Shown here piece by piece: positions 42,024 through 51,192 of a stretch of 64,000 nt of DNA. Source of the DNA: Allomeiothermus sp035760705 (GTDB lineage: Bacteria; Deinococcota; Deinococci; Deinococcales; Thermaceae); NCBI GenBank assembly GCA_035760705.1, contig DASTSL010000124.1, positions 1 to 64,000 of the forward strand. Direction: 5' to 3'. Positions within the stretch are counted from its first letter, which is position 1; the number at the start of each line of letters is the position of its first letter. Both the position numbers and the translations under genes were made by a program. The notes under the pieces are model-generated. The model had not been told where the DNA came from and did not search any database. It was given only the letters and a program-made list of their open reading frames with translations.

Positions 42024-42998
42024 CTACAAGCCTCGAGAATTCTCCTCTAGGCTCAAGCCATAGCGCCGTAGACGCTGCTCGAGGTCAGCGTCCACCGGCC
42101 CCCTGGCCCCGAAACGGGCCACCACCCAACCGGCCACTTCAACGGCGAGTTTCCCGGCGGCCTCGGCGTCACGAGAGCGCAGGTAGTGCCCCAGGAAGGC
42201 CCCGCCGAAGGAGTCGCCGGCCCCCGTCGCGTCGATGGCCGCGTCGGCGGTGGCCTCGACCCGGACCACGCGCCCCGATTCGAAGATCAAAGCGCCCTCG
42301 GGCCCCAGCTTGAGCAGGATCACCATGCCGGGGAACAGCTCGCAAAGCGCCTCGAGCACCTCCTCGGCCTCCACCGCCCCCGTGAGGGCGCGGCCCTCGT
42401 CGAGGTTGGGCAAGAGGAAGTCCACGGAGAGCTCCTGCATCATGCGGCGGAACTTGCGCGGGCCGAGCTCGAGGATCATCTGGTAGGAGCCGGGGTCGAA
42501 GGAGACCGTCGCCCCGCCCTCGTGGGCGATCTGCGCGGCCCGGACGGCGGCCTGGCGGGGCGGGTCGGTGAAGAAGGACCAGGCGGTGAGGTGGACGTGC
42601 CCGGCCTGGTTCAGCACGGGCTCGGGCAGCTCCTCGGGCAGCAGGTCGAAGTCGGCGCCCTGCGAGGTGAGGTTGGAGCGCTCCCCGTGCGGGTCGATGA
42701 ACACCAGGATGACCCCGGTGGGCCGGGCCTCGCTCCAAACCACGTGCGGGGTCACGCCCTCCGCGGCCAGGTCCTCCACGGCGTAGCGGCCGAAGCGGTC
42801 GCGGCCCACCTTGCCCACGAAGGCGGTGGGATAGCCCACCCGCGCCGCCCACACCGCCAGGTTGGCCGCCGAGCCGCCCCCGGCCAGTTGCACCCGGCCG
42901 GTGGTGTCGCCCCCGGGCAGCAGGGGGTGGTCGGGCTTGGCCAGCACGTCCCAGGCGAGGTCGCCTACGGACACCAGAAGTTTGGGTTCATGGCTCAT
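42024..42998 (-). CDS. PfkB family carbohydrate kinase
   Basis: A 324-residue ribokinase-like enzyme. GGGSAANLAVWAARVG (N-terminal PfkB signature) and DATGAGDSFGGAFL (C-terminal signature with the catalytic Asp) are intact. Sugar or nucleoside specificity is unknown. It lies downstream of gcvPB on the same strand, separated by a strong hairpin (43057-43088). Confidence 0.9.
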   Translation of the reverse strand: MSHEPKLLVSVGDLAWDVLAKPDHPLLPGGDTTGRVQLAGGGSAANLAVWAARVGYPTAFVGKVGRDRFGRYAVEDLAAEGVTPHVVWSEARPTGVILVFIDPHGERSNLTSQGADFDLLPEELPEPVLNQAGHVHLTAWSFFTDPPRQAAVRAAQIAHEGGATVSFDPGSYQMILELGPRKFRRMMQELSVDFLLPNLDEGRALTGAVEAEEVLEALCELFPGMVILLKLGPEGALIFESGRVVRVEATADAAIDATGAGDSFGGAFLGHYLRSRDAEAAGKLAVEVAGWVVARFGARGPVDADLEQRLRRYGLSLEENSRGL

Positions 42999-43056
42999 CG
43001 GGGCATCCGGGATCGGGAGACCAGGGTCGAGGGCTAACTGAAAGCTTGTGGCTCGT

Positions 43057-43088
43057 GGCCCGTGGTTAAAGGCTTTTCCCCACGGGCC
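43057..43088 (-). terminator. Hairpin after the gcv operon
   Basis: GGCCCGTGG and CCACGGGCC form a perfect 9-bp stem with a 14-nt loop between gcvPB and the PfkB gene. There is no clear T-tract, so it may stabilise or process RNA rather than terminate. Confidence 0.5.
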
Positions 43089-43127
43089 TCCTTCAGGGTC
43101 TGGCGTCGGGCGTCGGGCCCGGCGCGC

Positions 43128-44576
43128 TCACTCCCCCCAGCGAAGCTTGGGCCTGCGGTTGGCCTGCACCTCGTCGAGGCGGCGGACCGGGGTGGTGTAG
43201 GGGGCGCCCTCGAGCCACTCCTTGTCCTTGCGGATGACCTCGCCCATGACGCGGGCGAAGGCCTCGAGCGTCTCCTTGCTCTCGGTCTCGGTGGGCTCGA
43301 CCATCAAAGCCTCCTTGACGATGAGCGGGAAGTAGACCGTGGGCGGGTGGTAGCCCATCTCGAGGAGCCCCTTGGCGACGTCGAGGGTGCGGATGCCCTC
43401 GGGCGGCTGGGCCACGAACTCGTGCATGCAGGTGCGGTCGTAGGGGATGCGGAAGCCCTCGCCCTTGAGCAACTCCTTGAGGTAGTTGGCGTTGAGCACC
43501 GACAGCGCCGCGCTCTTCTTGATGCCCTCGGCGCCCAGCATCTTGATGTAGGCGTACGAGCGCACTAGCGCCCCGAAGTTCCCGTAAAAGCTCTTGACCT
43601 GGCCGATGCTGTGGGGGAGGTCGTAGTCGAGCGCGTAGGTCTCGCCGTTCTTGACCACCTGCGGGGCCGGGAGGAAGGGCGCGAGGTGGGCCTTGACCCC
43701 TACCGGGCCGCTGCCGGGGCCGCCGCCCCCGTGGGGAACGGTAAAGGTCTTGTGCAAGTTGAGGTGCACCACGTCGAAGCCCATGTCGCCAGGGCGGGCC
43801 ATGCCCATTACCGCGTTGAGGTTGGCCCCGTCATAGTAAAGCTGCGCCCCCACCGCGTGGGCGGCCTCAGCGATCTCGAGGATCCTCCGCTCGAAGAGCC
43901 CCAAGGTGTTGGGGTTGGTGAGCATGATCGCCGCCACGTGCGGGCCGAGTTCGGCCTTGAGGGCTTGCAAGTCTACTTCTCCATCGGGCCCAGAGGCGAT
44001 CTCCTTCACGGTGTACCCGGCCATGCTGGCCGTGGCCGGGTTCGAGCCGTGGGCGGAGTCCGGGACCAGCACTACCCGGCGCTGCTCGTGCTCGCCTCGG
44101 CTGGCGTGATAGGCCCGGATGATCAGGATGCCGGTGAGTTCGCCGTGCGCCCCAGCAGCGGGCTGGAGCGTGGTAGCGGCCATCCCGGTGATCTCGGAGA
44201 GGTCCTGCTGCAGCTCGTACATCAGTTGCAGCGCACCCTGCACGGTCTCGGGGGCCTGATAGGGGTGCAAGTCGGCGAAGAGGCCCACCGCCGCCTCGTG
44301 CATCTTGGGGTTGTACTTCATGGTGCAAGAGCCGAGCGGGTAGAAGTTGGTGTCCACCCCCATCTGGCGGCGGGAGAGGTTGGTGTAGTGGCGCACCAGG
44401 GTGAGCTCGTCCACCTCGGGTAGTTTGGGCGGCTCGGCACGAAGGTTATCGGAACCTAGGAGGGCCGCCAGATCCACCTCCGGCGCCTTCGGCGGGGTGA
44501 TCCCCCGGCGGCCCGGCACGCTCTTCTCAAAGATGAGCGGTGATTCGATGAGGGTTTCTTTCTTTTCAGCGATCAT
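43128..44576 (-). CDS. gcvPB: Glycine dehydrogenase (decarboxylating) subunit 2
   Basis: A 482-residue PLP subunit of the P-protein. The PLP lysine is in LNLHKTFTVPHGGGGPGSGP; LGSCTMKYNPK near the N-terminus is diagnostic. With GcvPA it decarboxylates glycine and loads the aminomethyl group on GcvH. It is the last gene of gcvT-H-PA-PB. Confidence 0.97.
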   Translation of the reverse strand: MIAEKKETLIESPLIFEKSVPGRRGITPPKAPEVDLAALLGSDNLRAEPPKLPEVDELTLVRHYTNLSRRQMGVDTNFYPLGSCTMKYNPKMHEAAVGLFADLHPYQAPETVQGALQLMYELQQDLSEITGMAATTLQPAAGAHGELTGILIIRAYHASRGEHEQRRVVLVPDSAHGSNPATASMAGYTVKEIASGPDGEVDLQALKAELGPHVAAIMLTNPNTLGLFERRILEIAEAAHAVGAQLYYDGANLNAVMGMARPGDMGFDVVHLNLHKTFTVPHGGGGPGSGPVGVKAHLAPFLPAPQVVKNGETYALDYDLPHSIGQVKSFYGNFGALVRSYAYIKMLGAEGIKKSAALSVLNANYLKELLKGEGFRIPYDRTCMHEFVAQPPEGIRTLDVAKGLLEMGYHPPTVYFPLIVKEALMVEPTETESKETLEAFARVMGEVIRKDKEWLEGAPYTTPVRRLDEVQANRRPKLRWGE

Positions 44577-44595
44577 TCTTCACACCCCAAAAGAG

Positions 44596-44667
44596 GTCAT
44601 ACGTCATACGTCCTACGTGATACGCCAGATGCTTTTGACGTAGGACGTATAGCGTTCGACGTACGAC
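44596..44667 (-). repeat. Intercistronic repeat family A (gcvPA-gcvPB gap)
   Basis: On the minus strand it runs GTCGTACGTCGAACGC, TATACGTCCTACGTCAAAAG, CATCTGGCGTATCACGT and further ACGT words. It is closely similar to the metY-metX copy; the arms TACGTCCTACGT and ACGTAGGACGTA can pair. It fills most of the 93-nt gap. Confidence 0.85.
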
Positions 44668-44669
44668 AT

Positions 44670-45971
44670 TCACCTCAACACCTCGCGCAAAGCCTCAGCC
44701 AGGTTGTCCAAGTCAGCCTCGGTGTGCTGCTCGGTGCAGGCAAAGAGGGCCAGGTTTTCGCCGTACTCGGCGAGGACCGGGGTGACGGCGGCGATGCCCT
44801 TTCGGGCCAGGGCCGAGCGGACCTCGAGCACCCCCTTCGGCAGCCGCACGGCAAACTCATTGAAGAAGGGCTCGGGGGTGACGAGTTCTATCCCCGGAAT
44901 CCGGGTGAGCTTATCGGCCAGGGCATGGGCCATCGCCACCGAGCGGGTCGCCACTTCCTTCAACCCCTTAGGACCCAGCCCGGCCAGATAGACCGCGCCC
45001 ATCAGAGCGGTGAGCTGAGCGTTGGTGGTGATGTTGGACTTGGCCTTGCTGCGGCGGATGTACTGCTCGCGGGCTTGCAGGGTCAGAATGTAGCCGCGCT
45101 TGCCGTCCAGGTCGGTGGTCTCGGAGACCAGGCGGCCCGGCAGCTGGCGCACCAGGTCGGCTCTCACCGCCATGAAGCCGAAGTGCGGCCCGCCGAAGGC
45201 CATCGCGTTGCCGAGGGACTGCCCCTCCCCCACCGCCACGTCCGCGCCGTACTCGCCGGGGGGCTTGAGCACCGCCAGCGAGACCGGGTCCACCACCGCC
45301 ACGAAGAGGGCTCCGGTGGCATGGGCGGTCTCCGCGAAGGCGGCGAAATTATGCACCGAGCCCAGGAAGTCGGGGTTTTGCGCGACCACCGCGCCGGTCT
45401 CGGCGGGGATCAGGTCAGCGGTGGACTCGAGCGTCACCAGCTCCGCCCCGATCGCGTCCAGGTAGGTCTTCACCACCCGACGGTACTCGGGGTGAACCGA
45501 CTTGAGGATCGCCACCCGCATCTTTCCGCTCTCGCGCAGGGCCAACAGCACGCCTTCGGCCAGTGCGCTCGAGCCGTCGTACATCGAGGCGTTCGCGACC
45601 GGCAGGCCGGTAAGCTCCGAGATCATGGTCTGGTACTCGAAGATGGCCTGCAAGAGCCCCTGGCTGGCCTCGGGCTGGTAGGGGGTGTAGGCGGATAAAA
45701 ACTCCGCCCTGGCCGCCAGCGCGGGGACTGCGGCGGGAACGTAATGCGAGCGGATCCCCCCGCCCAAAAACCCGGCGTTCGCCGAGGCGTTCTTGGCGGC
45801 CAGGGTGCGTAAATGCCGCATCATCTCGGCTTCAGTCTTGGCGGGCTCGAGCTTCAGGGGCGGGTCCACGATCCCTTGGGGCAAGTCGCGGTAGAGGTCT
45901 CTGAGGTCTTTCGCGCCGACCCGCTCGAGCATCTCCTCGAGGTCGGCTTCGGTGTGGGGGGTGTAGTCCAT
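44670..45971 (-). CDS. gcvPA: Glycine dehydrogenase (decarboxylating) subunit 1
   Basis: A 433-residue first subunit of the split P-protein: FLGGGIRSHYVPA, ISELTGLPVANASMYDGSSALAE and AFGGPHFGFMAVR are typical. It forms the heterodimer with GcvPB. It is preceded by a 73-nt gap containing a hairpin of 'ggctaacggc' and 'gccgttggct' words. Confidence 0.97.
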   Translation of the reverse strand: MDYTPHTEADLEEMLERVGAKDLRDLYRDLPQGIVDPPLKLEPAKTEAEMMRHLRTLAAKNASANAGFLGGGIRSHYVPAAVPALAARAEFLSAYTPYQPEASQGLLQAIFEYQTMISELTGLPVANASMYDGSSALAEGVLLALRESGKMRVAILKSVHPEYRRVVKTYLDAIGAELVTLESTADLIPAETGAVVAQNPDFLGSVHNFAAFAETAHATGALFVAVVDPVSLAVLKPPGEYGADVAVGEGQSLGNAMAFGGPHFGFMAVRADLVRQLPGRLVSETTDLDGKRGYILTLQAREQYIRRSKAKSNITTNAQLTALMGAVYLAGLGPKGLKEVATRSVAMAHALADKLTRIPGIELVTPEPFFNEFAVRLPKGVLEVRSALARKGIAAVTPVLAEYGENLALFACTEQHTEADLDNLAEALREVLR

Positions 45972-46044
45972 AGTTCGTCCAGGGTTAAAGCTGACGGCTA
46001 ACGGCGAACAGCCTTTGGTAGCCTTTGCCGTTGGCTACTTCTCA

Positions 46045-46428
46045 TCATTGGCTTTCCGCGAACGCCTGGTAGGCCGCCGCGTCCATCAGAGCCTCGAGGT
46101 CGGCGGGGTTGTCGGGGCGCAGTTTGAAGATCCAGCCCTCAGCGTAGGGACTCTGGTTGAGGAGTTCGGGAGCCTCCTCGAGTCCCGGATTGACCTGCAC
46201 CACCTCCCCGGCGATGGGGGCGTAGATGTCCGAGGCGGTCTTGACCGACTCCACCGCCGCCACCGCTTCCCCGGCCCCGTATTTCTTGCCCGGCACCGGC
46301 AACTCCACGAATACCACGTCTCCCAGAGCATCCTGGGCATAATCGGTGATCCCCACCACGGCCAGCCCGTCCTCGAGCCGCACCCACTCGTGGGACTTGG
46401 TGTAACGCACGTCGGTTGGATAGTTCAT
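46045..46428 (-). CDS. gcvH: Glycine cleavage system H protein
   Basis: The 127-residue lipoyl carrier. The lipoylated lysine lies in AVESVKTASDIYAPIAGEV. It shuttles the aminomethyl group between P, T and L proteins. It is 16 nt after gcvT. Confidence 0.97.
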   Translation of the reverse strand: MNYPTDVRYTKSHEWVRLEDGLAVVGITDYAQDALGDVVFVELPVPGKKYGAGEAVAAVESVKTASDIYAPIAGEVVQVNPGLEEAPELLNQSPYAEGWIFKLRPDNPADLEALMDAAAYQAFAESQ

Positions 46429-46444
46429 CTATGGCCTCCAGGGG

Positions 46445-47497
46445 TTATTTTAGCCCGACGAAGGGGGGACTCACGACCTGAGCCGGGTAGGTTTTGCCGC
46501 GGATCTCGACCTCGAGTCGGCCCGATTCGGCCCCCGAACGCACGTAGGCCAGCGCAATCCCCTTCTTGAGCAGGGGCGAGATGGTCCCCGAGGTGACCCG
46601 GCCCACCGCCTCGCCGCCAAAGAGCACCAAGTAACCCTCGCGGGGGATGCCTTGCTCGAGCAAGAGGCCCACCAATACCTGGTCGCAGCCACCCGCGAGC
46701 AGGGCAGCTTTCCCGTAGAACTCCTTGTGCTCCTTGACCACCCAGCCAAAAGGCGTGCAGCGGGGGTTGGTCTCGTCGGTGAGTTCGTGGCCGTAGAGGG
46801 GGAAACCGGCCTCGAGCCGCAGGGTGTCGCGGGCCCCCAGCCCGCAAGGGACCACCCCGGCCTCCAGCAAGGCGTCCCACACCGCCTTCACGTCGCCGGC
46901 CTCGGTGAAGACCTCGAAGCCGTCTTCGCCGGTGTAGCCGGTGCGGGCCAGGCGGGCCGGTTTCCCGGCTACGGTGGCGGTGAAGGTGTCGTTTTTCTTC
47001 TTGCTCGAGAGGTCCACGTCGCAGAGCTTTTGCAGCACCTCGGCGGCTTTGGGGCCTTGCACGGCCAGGAGCCCGGTGTGCTCGGAGGCGTCCTCAAGGT
47101 CGGCCTCGAAGCCCCCCAGCAGGCTTTGCAGGTGGTTCCAGTCCTTTTCGATGTTCGAGGCGTTGACCACCACCAAGTACTCCTGGTCACCGGTGCGGTA
47201 GACGTAGATGTCGTCCACCACCCCACCCTGCTCGTTGGGCAGCATCGAGTACTGGGCCCGGCCCACCTTGAGCTTGGAGGCGTCGTTGAGGGTAGCGTAC
47301 TGGAGGAAGTCTAGGGCCTTCTCTCCCCGCACCCAGAACTCGCCCATGTGGCTCACGTCGAAGACCCCCGCCCCCTCACGCACGGCCAGGTGCTCGGCGG
47401 TGATCGAACTGTACTGGATGGGCATCAAGTAGCCCGCGAAGGGGGCCATCTTCGCCCCCAAGCCTTGATGGGTACTGGTCAGCGGCGTCGTTTTCAT
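46445..47497 (-). CDS. gcvT: Glycine cleavage system T protein (aminomethyltransferase)
   Basis: A 350-residue folate-dependent enzyme: PFAGYLMPIQYSSI, VFDVSHMGEF, ARTGYTGEDGFEVF, and GLGARDTLRLEAGFPLYGHEL. It transfers the methylene group from GcvH to tetrahydrofolate. I chose ATG 47497; the frame stays open far upstream without homology. TATGCT 9 nt before the ATG and no SD suggest a leaderless mRNA. It is the first gene of the operon, after a terminator hairpin. Confidence 0.96.
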   Translation of the reverse strand: MKTTPLTSTHQGLGAKMAPFAGYLMPIQYSSITAEHLAVREGAGVFDVSHMGEFWVRGEKALDFLQYATLNDASKLKVGRAQYSMLPNEQGGVVDDIYVYRTGDQEYLVVVNASNIEKDWNHLQSLLGGFEADLEDASEHTGLLAVQGPKAAEVLQKLCDVDLSSKKKNDTFTATVAGKPARLARTGYTGEDGFEVFTEAGDVKAVWDALLEAGVVPCGLGARDTLRLEAGFPLYGHELTDETNPRCTPFGWVVKEHKEFYGKAALLAGGCDQVLVGLLLEQGIPREGYLVLFGGEAVGRVTSGTISPLLKKGIALAYVRSGAESGRLEVEIRGKTYPAQVVSPPFVGLK

Positions 47498-47529
47498 CTC
47501 GAGAACAGCATAACGCCGGAATCCAAGAA

Positions 47530-47562
47530 AAGACCCCCGGGCTCGAGCCCGGAGTTTTTTAC
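47530..47562 (-). terminator. Terminator between mglA and gcvT
   Basis: The 16-bp perfect palindrome CCGGGCTCGAGCCCGG has T-runs on both sides (TTTTTT on plus, TCTTTTCTT on minus). It should end mglA transcription before gcvT. The CTCGAG hexamer forms its centre. Confidence 0.8.
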
Positions 47563-47613
47563 GAAATTGCCGATGAGGGATGCTGTGCCCGGCTACGCAC
47601 TCAGCGGTAAAGC

Positions 47614-48204
<591 letters not shown>

Positions 48205-48301
48205 ACTGAGTCTGCCTGTAGGGCTGGACTCTGCCCGGCTCGGAAGGCCGACCAGAGGGAGTAAACTGCTTGCAACCGAACTACCATATCCCCTCGTATC
48301 C

Positions 48302-48793
48302 TTAGTTTCCAAAAAGCTCGTCTAACAGGGCGTTGGCCCCCTCGCGGTACTCGGTGTCGATGCCCAGCTTCTGCGGGCTCACCACCGACTCCTCGGCCAA
48401 GCTCGCCAGGACCTGGGCCGACTTGCGGGCGAAGAGCTTGACCCGGCCCACCGGGGTGGAGTTGTCGAAGATGATCAGGAGCAAAGCGTGTTCCCCGGCC
48501 CCTTCGACGTACAGGCTCTGGGTCTGACCCTGGTGGACCTGCTCGCTAAAGTGCGACTCCCCTAGCATCTTGGCTAGGGCCTGGGTGGCGGCGGCGTTCC
48601 CGGCGACCAAGGTCGCCAGGGAGTCTAGGGCAGGGGGGCGGGGGGCCCAGAGCGCTTCCTTGTGGGCCAGCACGAAGCCCTTGCGATCCACCAGCATGGC
48701 GTACCGGGCCCCGCTCTCCCGCAGAAGCTCATCGAGCACCCCCACCGCCTTTTCAAAGGTGGCTCCATAGAGTGCCACGGTGGGCTCGACCAT
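48302..48793 (-). CDS. mglB: MglB, Roadblock/LC7 partner of MglA
   Basis: A 163-residue Roadblock/LC7 protein beginning MVEPTVALYGATFEKAV. DRKGFVLAHKEALWAP and LATLVAGNAAATQALAK match Thermus MglB closely. It activates GTP hydrolysis by MglA and fixes its location at a pole. Only 18 bp separate its start from the divergent peptidase gene, and no SD is seen. Confidence 0.95.
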   Translation of the reverse strand: MVEPTVALYGATFEKAVGVLDELLRESGARYAMLVDRKGFVLAHKEALWAPRPPALDSLATLVAGNAAATQALAKMLGESHFSEQVHQGQTQSLYVEGAGEHALLLIIFDNSTPVGRVKLFARKSAQVLASLAEESVVSPQKLGIDTEYREGANALLDELFGN

Positions 48794-48811
48794 AGTATGG
48801 TTTACTCTAGC

Positions 48812-50152
48812 ATGGTGAAAATACCCGAACATGTTTATCGGTACGCCCGCGAAACCCTGGCCCACCTGGTGAGCTTCCCCACCGTTTCGGCGGAGGGCCG
48901 GGCCATTCCCGAGACCGCCCAGGCGGTGGCGAAGCTGCTCGAGGACTTAGGCCTCGAGGCCGAGATCCACCCCACCCCCGGAGCCCCGGTGGTGTACGCC
49001 GAGGGGGGGGGAGAAGGCCCCACCCTGCTGTTTTACAACCATTACGACGTGCAGCCCGCCGACCCCCTCGAGCTGTGGGAGAGCGACCCCTTCACCCTCA
49101 CCGAGCGCGACGGGCACTGGTACGCCCGGGGCATCAGCGACGATAAGGGAGAACTCGTCTCGCGGCTGGCGGCCCTCAGGTGGTTCGTGGAGGAACACGG
49201 ACCGCTCCCCTTCCGGGTCAAGTTCGTGGTCGAGGGCGAAGAGGAGATCGGGAGCCCCAACCTCGAGGCCTACGTGGCCGAGAACCAGTCTCGCCTCCAA
49301 GCCGACGCAGTGATTTGGGAGTTCGGCAGCGTGGACACCGCCGGGCGGCCCCTGGTCTACTGTGGGCTCAAGGGGATCGTGGCGGTGGAGTTGCGGGTTA
49401 GAACCGCCGCCTACGACCTGCACTCCTCCAACGGGGCCGTGGTGCAAAACCCCATCTACCGCCTGGCGGCAGCCCTCACCGCCCTGCGCGACAACGACGG
49501 CAAGGTGCTGATCGAGGGCTTCTACGACAAGGTGCGCCCCCTGACCGAAACCGAGCGAAAAAGCCTCGAGGCCCTCCCCGACGAGTCGGAGCAGATCGCC
49601 CAGGTCTACGGGGTCAAGGGGTTCTTGGGCGGGGCCAGGGGCTTCGAGTTCTATCGCCGCATGGCCGCCGAGCCGGTGCTGAACATCAACGGCCTGCACT
49701 CCGGCTATGGTGGCCCCGGCTCCAAGACCGTGCTCCCCGCGGAGGCCTTCGCCAAGCTGGACTTCCGGTTGGTGCCGGATCAGGACCCGATGGAGGTGGT
49801 GGAACTCCTCCGCACCCACCTCGACAAGCAGGGCTTCACGGACATCGAGGTGGTCCAGCTCGAGGCGGGCGAGCACCCGGCCCGGAGCGATCTCGAAGCA
49901 CCCTGGGTCAAGCAAGCGGTAGAAGCCCTGCGCGAGACCTACTCTGCCGAGCCGGTGGTCCACCTCAGCTCGGGCGGCAGCGGGCCGATGTACCCGTTTA
50001 CCCACCACCTGAAGGCCCCCGTGGTGGCGATCGGGATCAGCTACCCCGGCAGCCGGGTGCATAGCCCCAACGAGAACATCCGCGTAGCCGACTTCGAGAC
50101 CGGCATCGCGGCGATCAAGCGGGCCTTGGAGAAGTTTGCTTCGCTGCCTTAA
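48812..50152 (+). CDS. M20 family metallopeptidase (dipeptidase)
   Basis: A 446-residue M20 enzyme. Zinc ligands include His77 in FYNHYDVQP, the Asp in RGISDDKGE and the Glu in VVEGEEEIGSPN, where the catalytic Glu pair lies; the dimerisation domain is inserted in the middle (NINGLHSGYGGPGSKTVLP). It is cytoplasmic and probably cleaves di- or short peptides. The start is ATG 48812; the longer frame overlaps mglB in antisense. Confidence 0.9.
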   Translation: MVKIPEHVYRYARETLAHLVSFPTVSAEGRAIPETAQAVAKLLEDLGLEAEIHPTPGAPVVYAEGGGEGPTLLFYNHYDVQPADPLELWESDPFTLTERDGHWYARGISDDKGELVSRLAALRWFVEEHGPLPFRVKFVVEGEEEIGSPNLEAYVAENQSRLQADAVIWEFGSVDTAGRPLVYCGLKGIVAVELRVRTAAYDLHSSNGAVVQNPIYRLAAALTALRDNDGKVLIEGFYDKVRPLTETERKSLEALPDESEQIAQVYGVKGFLGGARGFEFYRRMAAEPVLNINGLHSGYGGPGSKTVLPAEAFAKLDFRLVPDQDPMEVVELLRTHLDKQGFTDIEVVQLEAGEHPARSDLEAPWVKQAVEALRETYSAEPVVHLSSGGSGPMYPFTHHLKAPVVAIGISYPGSRVHSPNENIRVADFETGIAAIKRALEKFASLP

Positions 50153-50283
50153 CAGCGTGAAGATCGCTGGGTTGTAGAACCTGTTTCCCAAAACGAACTC
50201 TGATTTTTAGGGGCGCAGCGCGCTGCGCCCCCACTGTGACCTCGTGCCGAGCCGGGCTCGAGCCCCCGCGATAGGCTCTTGCT
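50153..50283. other. Gap with a 22-bp perfect palindrome
   Basis: GGGGCGCAGCGCGCTGCGCC followed by CC (50210-50231) is a perfect dyad. The T-run TTTTTA precedes it on the plus strand rather than following it, so it is not a canonical plus-strand terminator. TAGGCT lies 6 nt before the next ATG. Confidence 0.6.
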
Positions 50284-51192
50284 ATGTGGCGTCTGTTCAT
50301 CGGCCTCCTCGCCGGAAGTCTTGCCCTGGCCCAAAGCGGCCTGACGATTGACGATCTCACCAAACGCACCTACGGCAGCGGACAGATCGCCAGCGAGCGG
50401 GTGATGGCCCGCAACCCCGACTTCACCCGCTACCTAATCCGCTATCCCTCGGGCGGCCTGACCCTCTACGGCTTCATGAACGTGCCCACCGGGGCCGGGC
50501 CCTACCCGGTGGTACTGGTGCTGCACGGCTACGTGAACCCCGCCACCTACCACACCCTCACCTACACCACCCGCTACACCGACGCCCTGGCCCGGATGGG
50601 CTACGTGGTCCTCCACCCCAACTACCGGGGCCACCCGCCCTCGCAGGGCCGCCCGGAAGGCCCCTTCCGGGTGAACTACGCCACCGAGGTTTTGGACTTG
50701 GCGGCGATGGTGCGGGCTCAGGCCGGGAAGCCCGGCCCTTTGCAAAAAGCCAACTCCCGGATCGGCTTGCTGGGGCACAGCATGGGCGGCGGGATCGCCC
50801 TCCGGGTGGCGGTGGTGGACCCCAAGATTCGGGCGGTGGTGCTTTACGGGGCGATGTCCGGCGACGAGGCGAAGAACGCGCGGCAAATCTACTATGTGTT
50901 CTCTAGGCGGCAGCGGGGCCTGGAGGAGCTGAACACCCCAGCCTCGGAACTGGCCAAGATTTCGCCGATCAACTACCTGAGCCGGACCAAAGCCGCCTTC
51001 AGCATCCACCATGGCACCGCCGACGACCAAGTGCCTTACGCCTGGAGCGTGGAGATCTGCGAGAAGCTCAAAGCGCTGGGGAAGCCGACCGAATGCTTTG
51101 GTTACCAAAACGCCCGCCACACCTTCACGGACGGCTACTACACGACTTTCCTACGGAGGGTCGAAGCCTTTTTCGAGCGCACCCTGAAATGA
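50284..51192 (+). CDS. Secreted alpha/beta hydrolase (dienelactone hydrolase/S9-like)
   Basis: A 302-residue protein with signal peptide MWRLFIGLLAGSLALA. The nucleophile elbow is GHSMGG in IGLLGHSMGGGIAL; the Asp region is HHGTADDQVP and the His region NARHTFTDGY. It should be an esterase or peptidase outside the cytoplasm. The next gene overlaps its stop by 4 nt. Confidence 0.85.
   Translation: MWRLFIGLLAGSLALAQSGLTIDDLTKRTYGSGQIASERVMARNPDFTRYLIRYPSGGLTLYGFMNVPTGAGPYPVVLVLHGYVNPATYHTLTYTTRYTDALARMGYVVLHPNYRGHPPSQGRPEGPFRVNYATEVLDLAAMVRAQAGKPGPLQKANSRIGLLGHSMGGGIALRVAVVDPKIRAVVLYGAMSGDEAKNARQIYYVFSRRQRGLEELNTPASELAKISPINYLSRTKAAFSIHHGTADDQVPYAWSVEICEKLKALGKPTECFGYQNARHTFTDGYYTTFLRRVEAFFERTLK

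Noticed and set aside
43057..43088. A phage or transposon attachment site
   Set aside because: The inverted repeat has no neighbouring integrase or transposase and no direct repeats. It fits an intercistronic hairpin better.
46045..47497. A glycine riboswitch before gcvT
   Set aside because: Between the terminator and the gcvT start there are only about 30 nt, too short for a glycine aptamer, and no such signature is visible.
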